From assembly GCF_020037475.1 (NCBI RefSeq), contig NZ_JAIQDB010000008.1:42347-106346 (forward strand): DNA of 64,000 nt, written 5' to 3'. Numbering within the stretch: position 1 is the first letter of the stretch; each line of letters opens with the position of its first letter. The position numbers were made by a program, and so were the translations under genes. The notes beneath the pieces were generated by a model. That model searched no databases. It saw only the letters and a program-made list of their open reading frames with translations, and was not told the DNA's origin. Of the stretch, positions 1 to 8,701 are shown piece after piece. This DNA comes from Sutcliffiella deserti (GTDB lineage Bacteria > Bacillota > Bacilli > Bacillales > Bacillaceae_I).

Positions 1-941
1 TTTATTTTTTCCAATTCTTCTTTTTCTTTACGTACCTCGCCAAGTGAAAGTCCTAATTTTCCAAGTTCTTTTTTTGTTTGATCTAGTTTTGTAGTTAGTG
101 TATCAACGTTTTTGGATAGTGTTCTATTATCTTTTAAAAATGCCTGGTGTTGTGATTCTTTTGTTTTGATTTCCTGACTTAGATTTTCTTTTTCTTTGGT
201 TAGCTTTTCTGTTTTCTCTTGCTCTTGTTGATAAAGAGTTTTATATTCTCCATATTGGCCCAATTCTGTTATTTGATTAGCAACCAAGTCAATTAAACTG
301 GAAGCTAACCGCAAGTTTTCTTCAGGCTTTCGCTCAATATCTTCAGACAAATTTAGTTCCCCCGATTCAACTACATTTTCAACTTTTTTCTCATCAACTT
401 TATCCCAATCAACACCATAGCCATTCAACTGAACTCCTGTTTCATAATAGAACTGTACGGTAAAATCCCTCATAATTAATTGAATTAGTTCCTTAAGCTC
501 CCCATTATTATAAAAACGTAGAAGGTTAACAGCAGCAAATACTGGGATATCTTTATCTTGAATTAAGCTTCTAATCTCTTCGTCCCATTGCTCTAATGAA
601 AATGAAGAAAGATCTGTTTTAATAAAGGTTTTAAGTGTCTTTATTTGAATATCATCCCATTTTTGAACTAAGTAATTATAAAAGTTATAGTTTTCCAGTA
701 AATGTGGTGATACTAGCCTAACTAATTCTTCTTGATTAAACTTATTAAGTTTAAGTTCAGCGGGGAGAATACCCGCTTTTTTTAGAATCTTAAATTCATT
801 CCTTAAAGTGAAGACTAAGGATTCATTATCTAAGCATTGTAAAAGGGCTGCATCTAGATATTGATTCTGTATTCCTTCCACTTCTATATAAGGAAACCTT
901 TTACTTTTGTTACTTTTTTTACCTATCAAACTCTTCCCCAT
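1..941 (-). CDS. Coiled-coil protein of the Hsp70 operon, C-terminus beyond window
   Basis: The frame is open for 313 codons from the ATG at 941 and runs off the left edge, so the C-terminus is missing. I do not recognise a family. The first ~190 residues look globular and mostly helical. From about residue 205 to the edge the protein is rich in K, E, Q and L in heptad-like order, a long coiled coil. It is the last visible gene of a co-directional series that includes a HEAT-repeat protein, an Hsp70, a GrpE-like protein and a beta-CASP hydrolase; the gap to the HEAT gene is about 20 bp. A structural or tethering role in that complex is inference. More genes of the operon may lie to the left. 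Confidence 0.75.
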   Translation of the reverse strand, partial: MGKSLIGKKSNKSKRFPYIEVEGIQNQYLDAALLQCLDNESLVFTLRNEFKILKKAGILPAELKLNKFNQEELVRLVSPHLLENYNFYNYLVQKWDDIQIKTLKTFIKTDLSSFSLEQWDEEIRSLIQDKDIPVFAAVNLLRFYNNGELKELIQLIMRDFTVQFYYETGVQLNGYGVDWDKVDEKKVENVVESGELNLSEDIERKPEENLRLASSLIDLVANQITELGQYGEYKTLYQQEQEKTEKLTKEKENLSQEIKTKESQHQAFLKDNRTLSKNVDTLTTKLDQTKKELGKLGLSLGEVRKEKEELEKI

Positions 942-961
942 GTTTAACCACTCTTTTCCCT

Positions 962-2674
962 TTAATCTTCTTGTCTAATAGTGGAGATTCTACCTTTCTC
1001 TTTTCTCATATTCTTAATAATTTGGTCTAATTCTCGGACAATTCTTGGGTTAGTCTCTTCTTTTCTTGCTTGATATAGAATATCCTGAGAAAGAATTTCT
1101 CTTCGTTTATTTACATGTTTCCCAATCAATCGGTATATTTCAATTTTTAATGCAGGTATTGGGTTTTGATCAAGTTTCTTCTTTAATATTGGACCAACTT
1201 CTCGTGGTAATAGGTTTGCACGTTGGAGAGCAGTTACCAATAGAATTGCTTTTTCATCAGGACAGCTAAGTATTTGCTCCCCCATCTTGACAATGAGTTT
1301 AAAAGACATTGTTGCTAAATACTTTTGAAGTATATACTGTTCTTCTTCATCTCCATCTATTAATAGATTTATATAGTTACCAAATGCCTCTTGATCACCT
1401 AACCGAACTAAACAATTAAGAGCATCCAAATATAATTTGTTTCTTTTTTCATTTAAAAATGGTTTAATCGTCAGCATTAGGTTCATGTTTTGCTCAACCA
1501 GATACGGGATTGCTCCAAGACATTCTCCTTTTATCCTCAAATCTGAAGTAGTTTTTAATTCTTCCATAATTAGTGGGATGAGAGAGTTATCATTTGTATG
1601 ACTAAATCCTCTTATGATGGCACGCCTCTTACTAGGATACTTTTGAAAAGCTTCCTTTAATAAATTTGTGGCAAATGACATTCTTAATCCACCTAGTGTC
1701 ATACAAATTGGAATTAACCTATTTTCATCAGTCTCCTTTTCTAAGACTTCTGTTAGTACTGGAATCGCATCCTCTTTAAAGGAGCGAAGTGCAATTGTAA
1801 ATATAGGTCTTAAGGGCTTCTTATCACCATCAAGGTATGCATTAAATACATATTTAACAGCCTCTGGACCAAAATCAGAAAAACGAGGTGCTAATTGAAT
1901 CGCCTTGTCAATCAAATCATTTCTATTAACATCTACATCGTTAATAGCCTTAATTAAGGGGTTAACAGAATCTTTATCTCTAATACTCAAAATCGCCTCT
2001 AATCCCATACTAAAGAATTCAGGATTACGCATATGTTGTAAGATGCTATTTACAGCTTCTCTTTCACGAATAGCTCCTGCCCCTAGAATAGCCAATGAAA
2101 TATGTTGATTACTGTTTGCTTTTTCAAGTACTGCCTTAATAATTTTACGTCCCTTTAAACTTCTTGCGGTAAGTCGGCTTAAAAGATGAACAAGCTCATG
2201 TTTTCGGTTTTCATCCGACAGGTCAAATTTACGACATTCTCTAAAAATCACTGTAACTGCTTTATCCCCAAACTTTTCCACCTCTTTGGTAGCATTCTTT
2301 CTTTTGGAGATGTCATCGCTATAAGCCATTATTTCTAGAGCATCTAGTATGATTGTGTAATCCTTCTCATCTAAGTCGTAATCTAAGTTCTCAAAGGATA
2401 TATCAACATATCCTATCCTGCCAAGATATTCTATCTCAACCAGTTTTTCATTCCCTTCTTCATGAGCTGGACCTGATAATGACGAAAAGAAATCATCATC
2501 AATTCCCTCACTTTCCTCTTCTTGTTCTGCCTGTTTCAATAACTCTTTTCGTATAAGTTCGTTTTCTTCGTCTGAAAACACTTCTTTTTCTTTGATAGAT
2601 TCTTTAGGTAACTCTTTCTTTAGTTCATTTAACTTTTGAAGGATGTTTACTGACATGCGATCTTGTAATGACAT
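962..2674 (-). CDS. HEAT-repeat scaffold protein of the Hsp70 operon
   Basis: A 570-residue protein. Residues 1-95 are acidic and probably flexible. From about residue 105 onward there are successive ~30-35-residue helical pairs typical of HEAT/PBS-lyase-type repeats, for example segments around 'AILGAGAIREREAVNSILQ', 'AILSIRDKDSVNPLIKAI' and 'LNCLVRLGDQEAFGNY'. HEAT solenoids bind other proteins or nucleic acids and have no catalytic centre; none is seen. I prefer the ATG at 2674 (MSLQDRM), which has AGGAG nine bases upstream, over the ATG three codons earlier. The gene follows the Hsp70 gene by about 16 bp, so it is probably translated with it. Function is inferred only from neighbours. Confidence 0.8.
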   Translation of the reverse strand: MSLQDRMSVNILQKLNELKKELPKESIKEKEVFSDEENELIRKELLKQAEQEEESEGIDDDFFSSLSGPAHEEGNEKLVEIEYLGRIGYVDISFENLDYDLDEKDYTIILDALEIMAYSDDISKRKNATKEVEKFGDKAVTVIFRECRKFDLSDENRKHELVHLLSRLTARSLKGRKIIKAVLEKANSNQHISLAILGAGAIREREAVNSILQHMRNPEFFSMGLEAILSIRDKDSVNPLIKAINDVDVNRNDLIDKAIQLAPRFSDFGPEAVKYVFNAYLDGDKKPLRPIFTIALRSFKEDAIPVLTEVLEKETDENRLIPICMTLGGLRMSFATNLLKEAFQKYPSKRRAIIRGFSHTNDNSLIPLIMEELKTTSDLRIKGECLGAIPYLVEQNMNLMLTIKPFLNEKRNKLYLDALNCLVRLGDQEAFGNYINLLIDGDEEEQYILQKYLATMSFKLIVKMGEQILSCPDEKAILLVTALQRANLLPREVGPILKKKLDQNPIPALKIEIYRLIGKHVNKRREILSQDILYQARKEETNPRIVRELDQIIKNMRKEKGRISTIRQED

Positions 2675-2690
2675 TATCACCATCTCCTAA

Positions 2691-4481
2691 TTACTTTATC
2701 TTATTGATTTTCTCTTGTTTTGCCTTTATTGATTCAATCTCTTCAACAGTAAATTCTCTTGCTCCGATATTCACGTCAATTACTTCTGTTTCGTCTTCCT
2801 CGAGCCAAGCCTTAACAGATACTTCACGTTCTTTATTACATTCTACTTTTAGTACTAATTTTGAGTTAACTGCTACTGGTTTTTTGAAATTTACAATCGC
2901 AGATTTTAGCTTTTTAGTATGAATTGATTTAGCTGATGTTGCGGTGAATAATTCCAATTGCATTGCATTAACTTTAGTTGTATTACTAGGACCCGTGACT
3001 ATAAATCTATCTTCAATAATGCGTTCAAATGGAAGTTTTGTTCCTTTTTCTAGTAATGCTACAGGATCTGCTCCAATTACATCAATATAAACATTATTTG
3101 GAACAGTGTTGGTGAATACCACTTCTTGACCTGAAATTTCTGTGTCAGCGATTTGCAATTTATCGCTTGATTTAAAATTTATATTGTCAATTTGATGGTG
3201 ATAAATAGCTGCTCCTCGACTTACCGCAAACATTGGATTAATTGACTTAATTGGTTTGCTTCGACGGCCTAAGATTTCATATATACGCTCCTGTATGGTG
3301 TGATAAAATGTCATACCACCTACAAGGAATACCGCATCAATGTCCTCCATGGACATTTTTCCGATTTTTGAATGCTCAAGTGCATTCAGAATTGGCTCTT
3401 CAATATTTTTACCTTGTTTACTTTTTTCTTTATAAAGTAAATCTTCAATAATTTCGTCATACTCTTTCTTAGTGATTGATAGAGTTGTTACAAATTCCTT
3501 TGGTAATTGAGAAGATAACATTTCTCGATAAGTAATGTTGTTGAACTTTTCTTTATTTTCAAAATAGTCTATTTGCATTGTGCGAAGTTGATTTTCGATC
3601 TTGGTACTAAAACTCTTTTTAGCTCTTTCAGCAAAATCAAGAAGGTTTTCCAAAAGGCGTAGAATTTCTTTTTTATCATAGTTCGTTTTTAATTGGTTTG
3701 GAGTTACTCCTATTTGTTTTAATAGTTTTCTTCTTAGTTCAATTGCAACCTTTTTATCAAAATCAAGGCCACCTAATTCCGTGTACTGAGAAATAGATAG
3801 TTCTTGGATATCGATTCCCCCATTTTCCCCTTCTCCTACTTGTAAAATGGAAACGTCACAAGTACCTCCACCTAGATCAAATACCATTAAATTCTTTTTT
3901 CCATCTTCTAGTTTCAAACGACGTGCAGATGTTGCCATTTTCTTTTCTTCATTAAGAAAGTCTATTAGAGCAGCTGTCGGTTCGGGAATCATATGAATTT
4001 TTTCTTTATCAAATCCGCTTAAGACTCCTGCTAATTTTGTTGCTTGTTGTTGCTGGAAGTTAAAATTGGCTGGAATGGTAATTACTACACTATCAATCTT
4101 TTCACCACCATAATACTCCTCAGCTTGTGCTTTTAAGATTTTTAATACATAAGATGAGACAGTTTCAGGACGTATAGATTCCCCGTCTCCATCTATTTCC
4201 CATGAAACATCATCTCCAATATATCGTTTTGCTTCCTTTATTACACGTTGTGGATACACGCCATTCATCCTCTTTGAAAATCTTCCTACATATGGATGCC
4301 CTTGATCGTCAATATAAAGGACTGATGGAAGAGTCGGATCTAAAGTAATGGCGTTACCACTCTCATCTACTTGAGCAACCTCTAAAGTGTGAGCATCTAT
4401 ATCTCCTCTAACAGTTAAGTTTGCAACACTTACTGTAGAATTAGTTGTACCTAAATCAATTCCAATATATCTTTGTGACAT
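2691..4481 (-). CDS. Hsp70-family (DnaK-like) chaperone ATPase lacking the full lid
   Basis: A 596-residue Hsp70. The ATPase signature GIDLGTTNS lies at residues 7-15, the phosphate-2 motif DLGGGTCDVS near 207, and the adenosine motif 'VFLVGGM' near 395. These define an actin-fold nucleotide-binding domain of about 420 residues, followed by a beta-rich substrate-binding region. It ends soon after (EEIESIKAKQEK), so the alpha-helical lid of housekeeping DnaK is mostly absent and there is no acidic EEVD-type tail. It is not the housekeeping dnaK, which sits with hrcA, grpE and dnaJ. It starts one base after the upstream GrpE-like gene, with a GGAGGAG site. No J-domain (HPD) protein is seen nearby, so client delivery may use another neighbour. 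Confidence 0.93.
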   Translation of the reverse strand: MSQRYIGIDLGTTNSTVSVANLTVRGDIDAHTLEVAQVDESGNAITLDPTLPSVLYIDDQGHPYVGRFSKRMNGVYPQRVIKEAKRYIGDDVSWEIDGDGESIRPETVSSYVLKILKAQAEEYYGGEKIDSVVITIPANFNFQQQQATKLAGVLSGFDKEKIHMIPEPTAALIDFLNEEKKMATSARRLKLEDGKKNLMVFDLGGGTCDVSILQVGEGENGGIDIQELSISQYTELGGLDFDKKVAIELRRKLLKQIGVTPNQLKTNYDKKEILRLLENLLDFAERAKKSFSTKIENQLRTMQIDYFENKEKFNNITYREMLSSQLPKEFVTTLSITKKEYDEIIEDLLYKEKSKQGKNIEEPILNALEHSKIGKMSMEDIDAVFLVGGMTFYHTIQERIYEILGRRSKPIKSINPMFAVSRGAAIYHHQIDNINFKSSDKLQIADTEISGQEVVFTNTVPNNVYIDVIGADPVALLEKGTKLPFERIIEDRFIVTGPSNTTKVNAMQLELFTATSAKSIHTKKLKSAIVNFKKPVAVNSKLVLKVECNKEREVSVKAWLEEDETEVIDVNIGAREFTVEEIESIKAKQEKINKIK

Positions 4482-4482
4482 G

Positions 4483-5994
4483 TTAATTCTCCTCCTTAAC
4501 TTGTGTAACTAATGGCTGAACAATTACAATGCCATTCATCGTCCAACCGTATTTCAATAATTTAACTAGAATCTCTTTGTTAGGACTCTCGATTGGTCCG
4601 TCTATCCTATAATTTTTTATTAGCTCATCCTTTTGTATTTTGAATAATTCACCTAAATTATGGCCACCATTAAATTCCTCTAATCCAATTGCAAGACTTA
4701 AACTAGAGAATAGATTAACCAATCGTCCAGAGCTAATATTTGGATTGTCTGGTATTTTCCCTTGACTCTCCTCAAACAAGTCAGATAATAAGTAATTACT
4801 ACTCTCTCCACCGATTGCTTGAAGAACAGTTCTATATGCTTTTTCCTCCGCCTGCGCTACTTTTTCCCGTTCCTGATTTAAAGCTATCTGCAAGCGATTT
4901 ACCTCTTCCTCGGCAATCGCTAGTCTATGAGTGGAATTCATATTTTCTATAACCGAAGTCTTCTTTTCATTATCTAATAATGTAATCTGGGTGATTGCAT
5001 GTTGTAAGGAACCAAAAGCTTGTTCTAATGAAGTAAGGATTTCGTCTCTTGGAGTAATTTCACAACCTATTTCTTTTGCAGTATTTTCAATACCAACTGT
5101 TTCCGCCGATGAATCCTTATAACCCATAAATTCATCCTTATCTTCCACAGCATTGGTTATATCTTCATTTTTTTCTAATTCTTTAGGTGTTAACGAATTT
5201 GGAGAATTGTTTTCAATTAAGTTATCTACTTCATAATCATCAGTTTTTACTTCTCTTGAATTTGGGGTTTCCAATAAACGCTTTAACTCTATTAAAGCTT
5301 CCGTTTCTTCCTCTTCCTTTAGAGAATCAAGTAAAATAGATTTTATACCTTCAGCAAATACGAGATTATCCAGCCTCATGTTTCGCTTATATTTGCCCAT
5401 TTGCGGGAAACTCATCAAATTCTTATTCTTTCTGAATGCAAAACCTAATCTTTCAAATGAGTCTTGGTTTTCTGCTACTTTCCAATTCTCAAAGAATCTT
5501 GGCATAATGGCTTCCAACATAGTTCGCACACTAGCAAATTTTTTAGGATGACATTTGCATATTAGATAACGTACCAATAAATCTATAAATACTCTTGAAT
5601 TGTTGTTAAAGGCTTTATAACTTTGTAGGTCCCCATCACAGACAGAAGCAAAAGCCTTTCGTGAATTTGGAAATTTAAAGTTAAGGACATACAAAAAGGA
5701 TAAAACAACTGATGAATTCACTTTTATTCCTTTCGCTTGGTTCCAGGACTCTGAGATAATTTCAGACACTCTTTCGGAGTCATCTATTACAATATTTTCA
5801 TATATTTGTTTCTCTACTTCGGCTTGAAGTTCCCAAAAAAAGATATTACGTTGATTAAATTCTTTAAGATTTAGTGTCTCTAAAACATTAAGGATTTCTT
5901 CTTCAGAAACTTTCTTAATGCTTGATAATAGATCCTTATCGGACTTTCCATAATTCCTTAAAACAGCTTCTATTACTTGTGATTTAATATCCAT
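4483..5994 (-). CDS. Coiled-coil protein with GrpE-like C-terminus (probable Hsp70 exchange factor)
   Basis: A 503-residue protein with a helical N-terminal region (1-230), a low-complexity acidic linker (235-325) and a coiled coil (about 335-400). The C-terminal ~100 residues resemble GrpE: a short helical segment (SGRLVNLFSSLSLAIGLEEF), then a beta-wing-like end where 'EILVKLLKYGWTMNGIVIVQP' parallels the GrpE pattern of 'GY/GW - hydrophobic - RPA/RPS - V.V'. GrpE proteins pair a long coil with this wing to eject ADP from Hsp70. Lying directly before the Hsp70 gene (one-base gap), it is plausibly the dedicated exchange factor. The GrpE reading is by eye and unproven; the N-terminal half is unassigned. 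The gene has a strong AGGAGG site. Confidence 0.7.
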   Translation of the reverse strand: MDIKSQVIEAVLRNYGKSDKDLLSSIKKVSEEEILNVLETLNLKEFNQRNIFFWELQAEVEKQIYENIVIDDSERVSEIISESWNQAKGIKVNSSVVLSFLYVLNFKFPNSRKAFASVCDGDLQSYKAFNNNSRVFIDLLVRYLICKCHPKKFASVRTMLEAIMPRFFENWKVAENQDSFERLGFAFRKNKNLMSFPQMGKYKRNMRLDNLVFAEGIKSILLDSLKEEEETEALIELKRLLETPNSREVKTDDYEVDNLIENNSPNSLTPKELEKNEDITNAVEDKDEFMGYKDSSAETVGIENTAKEIGCEITPRDEILTSLEQAFGSLQHAITQITLLDNEKKTSVIENMNSTHRLAIAEEEVNRLQIALNQEREKVAQAEEKAYRTVLQAIGGESSNYLLSDLFEESQGKIPDNPNISSGRLVNLFSSLSLAIGLEEFNGGHNLGELFKIQKDELIKNYRIDGPIESPNKEILVKLLKYGWTMNGIVIVQPLVTQVKEEN

Positions 5995-6002
5995 ATTTCC
6001 TC

Positions 6003-8507
6003 CTAGTTCTTATATAAGTTATATCTTCTTCCATTAAAAGCTGGAATAACTTCAATCTCCTCTTTAAGGTTTGATAGTAGTTCTATTAAAGATGGATAGA
6101 TTTTTTCTCCCTTAACAATTGTCTGAATTGGTTCAAATCGTTTTTCGTGTTCTCCATGCATAAGGAATACTTTTTTGGGTTGTAAATCGACAATTAGCTG
6201 TAAAATTTGTTCCCTGCTTGCATGAGCTGATAACCTAAACGATTCAATTCTTGCACGGACAACTTTATCACTTCCATTAACTTTTACAGAAGATTCATCT
6301 TCTATTTTTGATGTTTGAAGAATGTGTTGACCTGGGCTCTCTTCATCCATATAGCCTGTAAAGGAGATTGCATTTCGCTCTTCTTCAATTAAGTATTCTG
6401 CATACCGTGCAGATGCACTATAATCAGTTAGCATACCTGAACTTGCAACAATACAGTTGTTTCCTGGAGAAATGAAATCTTCTATGAAGTTATTAAACGT
6501 AAAATTACTGCCTCTACGATTTGAATAAATGTATTGTGCAGCTTGCACTCCTCCTCCCAAAAAAATCTGTTCTTCATCTTCGTTTTGATAATATGTTGGA
6601 TTAATATACTGATGCTTCTCCGCATATCTTTGGTAGACTTGGCATACATCCGTTACCCTACCATCCAAGAAAAGATTAAAAGGGAGATATTTTTCCTCTC
6701 TAAAAGCTTCTCTCAAAATAAGAATAATTTCTTGCGCACGACCAACCGCAAAAGAGGGAATTAACATAGAACCAGCCTTATCCATTGTACGTTTGACCGA
6801 TTCCAAAAATAGATGTTCCTGTCTTGGTCTAGCGACACTTGCATTAGTTGGAAGGAATCCATAAGTAGACTCTGTAATTAAAATATCGACCTTTAAACTT
6901 TCAGGTAAATTCATTCCCTTAACAGTTTTTTGATCATCGACTGAATAATCCCCAGTAAAAAGTATGGAAATACCTTTTAACTCAATGTGAATTGCCCCAG
7001 CTCCTAATATATGTCCCGATGGATAGTATGTTATTTTCCATGTATCGTTTTGAGTTTGTATTTGAAAAGTTTGATAGAAATCTATAGTTTTAATAGAAAA
7101 TAATGCCCTCTGTACATCCTCCTCACTATACATATTAATATTAGATTCTTGTGCAATTCGAACTGTATCTGTGAGTAATAACTTCATTAAACTAGTTGTC
7201 GCTTCCGTTGCATACATTGGTAAATTGGGATTGAGTTTATGAACAAAAGGTACTGCACCTGTATGATCCATATGTGCATGTGAGATTAACAGGGCATCAA
7301 CATCATCAAAAGTAATTCCTTTTTCAAACATTGGTGAATAATCAGGGTGGTATGGATCCTCATTTAAATGCATTCCAGCATCTAATAATAAGTTATTACC
7401 TTTTATACTAATTAAAATTGATGTGCCCCCGATTTTTTGACCTCCACCAAGAAACGTTACGTGGCAATCTTTTAAGTCCAATTTTGTTTCTGTATTACTT
7501 AACTGTTTAGAAGCATTCCAGTATGCTTTTATTGCTTCTGTTCGATCTGCATGCTTTGGAAATTCCAATTTCCAAAAGTTTCTCAAATTCTGTGGTAGGT
7601 TAGATTTTAAGTAGTTTCCATATAAAAGGGTTGTCAATAAATCATTAGGTGACTTTAAACGATCCTGCTCTATTCCGTCATACCAATTGGGATGACTACT
7701 CATCCTCTTGATTAACCTAATATAACTATTCCGTTTCTTTTCAAGTGCTTCATCTGCAAAACAATTATTTTGTAGTTGTTCCACAGTATTTTTAGTAAGG
7801 ACATTTTGTGATAGTTCCTTATAAAAATGTCCAATGAACTTCACATCTCCAGTAATCTTAGAATCTATTATCGCCCACTCTTCTCGTGTAACAAAATTAG
7901 ATATTTCATCCAAAACAATAGCCCAATATACGATATCCTGCTCTCTAGATAGTCGTTCATTATTTAAATAAATTAGCTTTCTTAAATGAAAACGGGCCTG
8001 TGTATAGTTCTTATAGAGAAACTCTATTTCAACTAAGTTGAGAACAGTATCAATATAAAGTTTGTATTCAGTAGAATTCCTACGAAATTCTCGATCCATC
8101 CTATCTGCTATTTCAAGTGAAATCATATAAGCTTTATCTTTTTTACCTTCAAAAAACAGATACCTAGCTATATAGAGTTGTATTTCAGTAACATATTCAA
8201 TACCAGGTTGGGTAAGTAGCCATTCCAAGTAACTTATATCCCCTCTTAGCTTTTCCCATGAAGTAATAAACAAAGGGGCAAGGACCTGTATACTGCCAGA
8301 GGTCTCAATTGCTAGTTTACTAGCTTCAAAAACAATATCGTATTCTTTTTGTGAATGATAAAATTTACTGATTCTAGTAAGTCCTTCAATATCTAGCAGT
8401 TGTATATTTATTTTGAGTAAATCATAATATTTTTTTGCCTCTTTTTTAAATCCTCTGTTCTCAAGAAATATTGCCTCTTGCAAACATTCCTCAATGTTTT
8501 TTGACAT
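6003..8507 (-). CDS. TPR-like N-terminus fused to beta-CASP metallo-beta-lactamase hydrolase
   Basis: An 834-residue fusion. Residues 1-340 are helical with TPR-like pairs. From about 347 there is an MBL fold of the beta-CASP class: GGGQKIGGTS at the start, the metal-binding HAHMDH at 410-415, 'SGHILGAGAIHIE' and 'FTGDYS' for the next histidine and aspartate, then 'IPSFAVGRAQE', 'VASSGML', 'SAHAS' and the final 'MHGEHEK' histidine. Beta-CASP enzymes (CPSF73, RNase J, archaeal aCPSF) are metal-dependent RNA or DNA nucleases, and all main metal ligands appear present. No KH domain is seen. It is the first gene of the operon with Hsp70 and has GGTGGGTGG shortly upstream. Substrate unknown; RNA cleavage is the family expectation. 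Confidence 0.9.
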   Translation of the reverse strand: MSKNIEECLQEAIFLENRGFKKEAKKYYDLLKINIQLLDIEGLTRISKFYHSQKEYDIVFEASKLAIETSGSIQVLAPLFITSWEKLRGDISYLEWLLTQPGIEYVTEIQLYIARYLFFEGKKDKAYMISLEIADRMDREFRRNSTEYKLYIDTVLNLVEIEFLYKNYTQARFHLRKLIYLNNERLSREQDIVYWAIVLDEISNFVTREEWAIIDSKITGDVKFIGHFYKELSQNVLTKNTVEQLQNNCFADEALEKKRNSYIRLIKRMSSHPNWYDGIEQDRLKSPNDLLTTLLYGNYLKSNLPQNLRNFWKLEFPKHADRTEAIKAYWNASKQLSNTETKLDLKDCHVTFLGGGQKIGGTSILISIKGNNLLLDAGMHLNEDPYHPDYSPMFEKGITFDDVDALLISHAHMDHTGAVPFVHKLNPNLPMYATEATTSLMKLLLTDTVRIAQESNINMYSEEDVQRALFSIKTIDFYQTFQIQTQNDTWKITYYPSGHILGAGAIHIELKGISILFTGDYSVDDQKTVKGMNLPESLKVDILITESTYGFLPTNASVARPRQEHLFLESVKRTMDKAGSMLIPSFAVGRAQEIILILREAFREEKYLPFNLFLDGRVTDVCQVYQRYAEKHQYINPTYYQNEDEEQIFLGGGVQAAQYIYSNRRGSNFTFNNFIEDFISPGNNCIVASSGMLTDYSASARYAEYLIEEERNAISFTGYMDEESPGQHILQTSKIEDESSVKVNGSDKVVRARIESFRLSAHASREQILQLIVDLQPKKVFLMHGEHEKRFEPIQTIVKGEKIYPSLIELLSNLKEEIEVIPAFNGRRYNLYKN

Positions 8508-8642
8508 TTCCGACCACCCACCAGATATAGCTTTTAATAGTAAAATGTTCCTGATTAAATTTTACCAAATACTCGCTATATTTAATACATTTATTAACAA
8601 CTTTCTGCTTTTTTCCATTTTATTCGACAACTCCTAAATAAT

Positions 8643-8690
8643 AAAAAAATAGACAACCGAAAAGTTCTGCTTTCGGTTGTCTATTTTTAA
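8643..8690 (-). terminator. Intrinsic terminator after the 542-aa orphan gene
   Basis: An inverted repeat (AATAGACAACCGAAA pairing with TTTCGGTTGTCTATT) has a U-rich 3' flank on the minus strand. It sits just after the stop of the 542-aa gene and about 135 bp before the beta-CASP gene, so the Hsp70 operon probably has its own promoter. Confidence 0.8.
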
Positions 8691-8701
8691 ATTTTTAGAT
8701 A

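Noticed and set aside
2691..4481. Housekeeping dnaK
   Set aside because: It lacks the lid and tail, and its neighbours are not hrcA, grpE and dnaJ.
6003..8507. RNase J
   Set aside because: It has a TPR-like N-terminal extension of ~340 residues and lacks the RNase J C-terminal domain order; only the beta-CASP core is shared.
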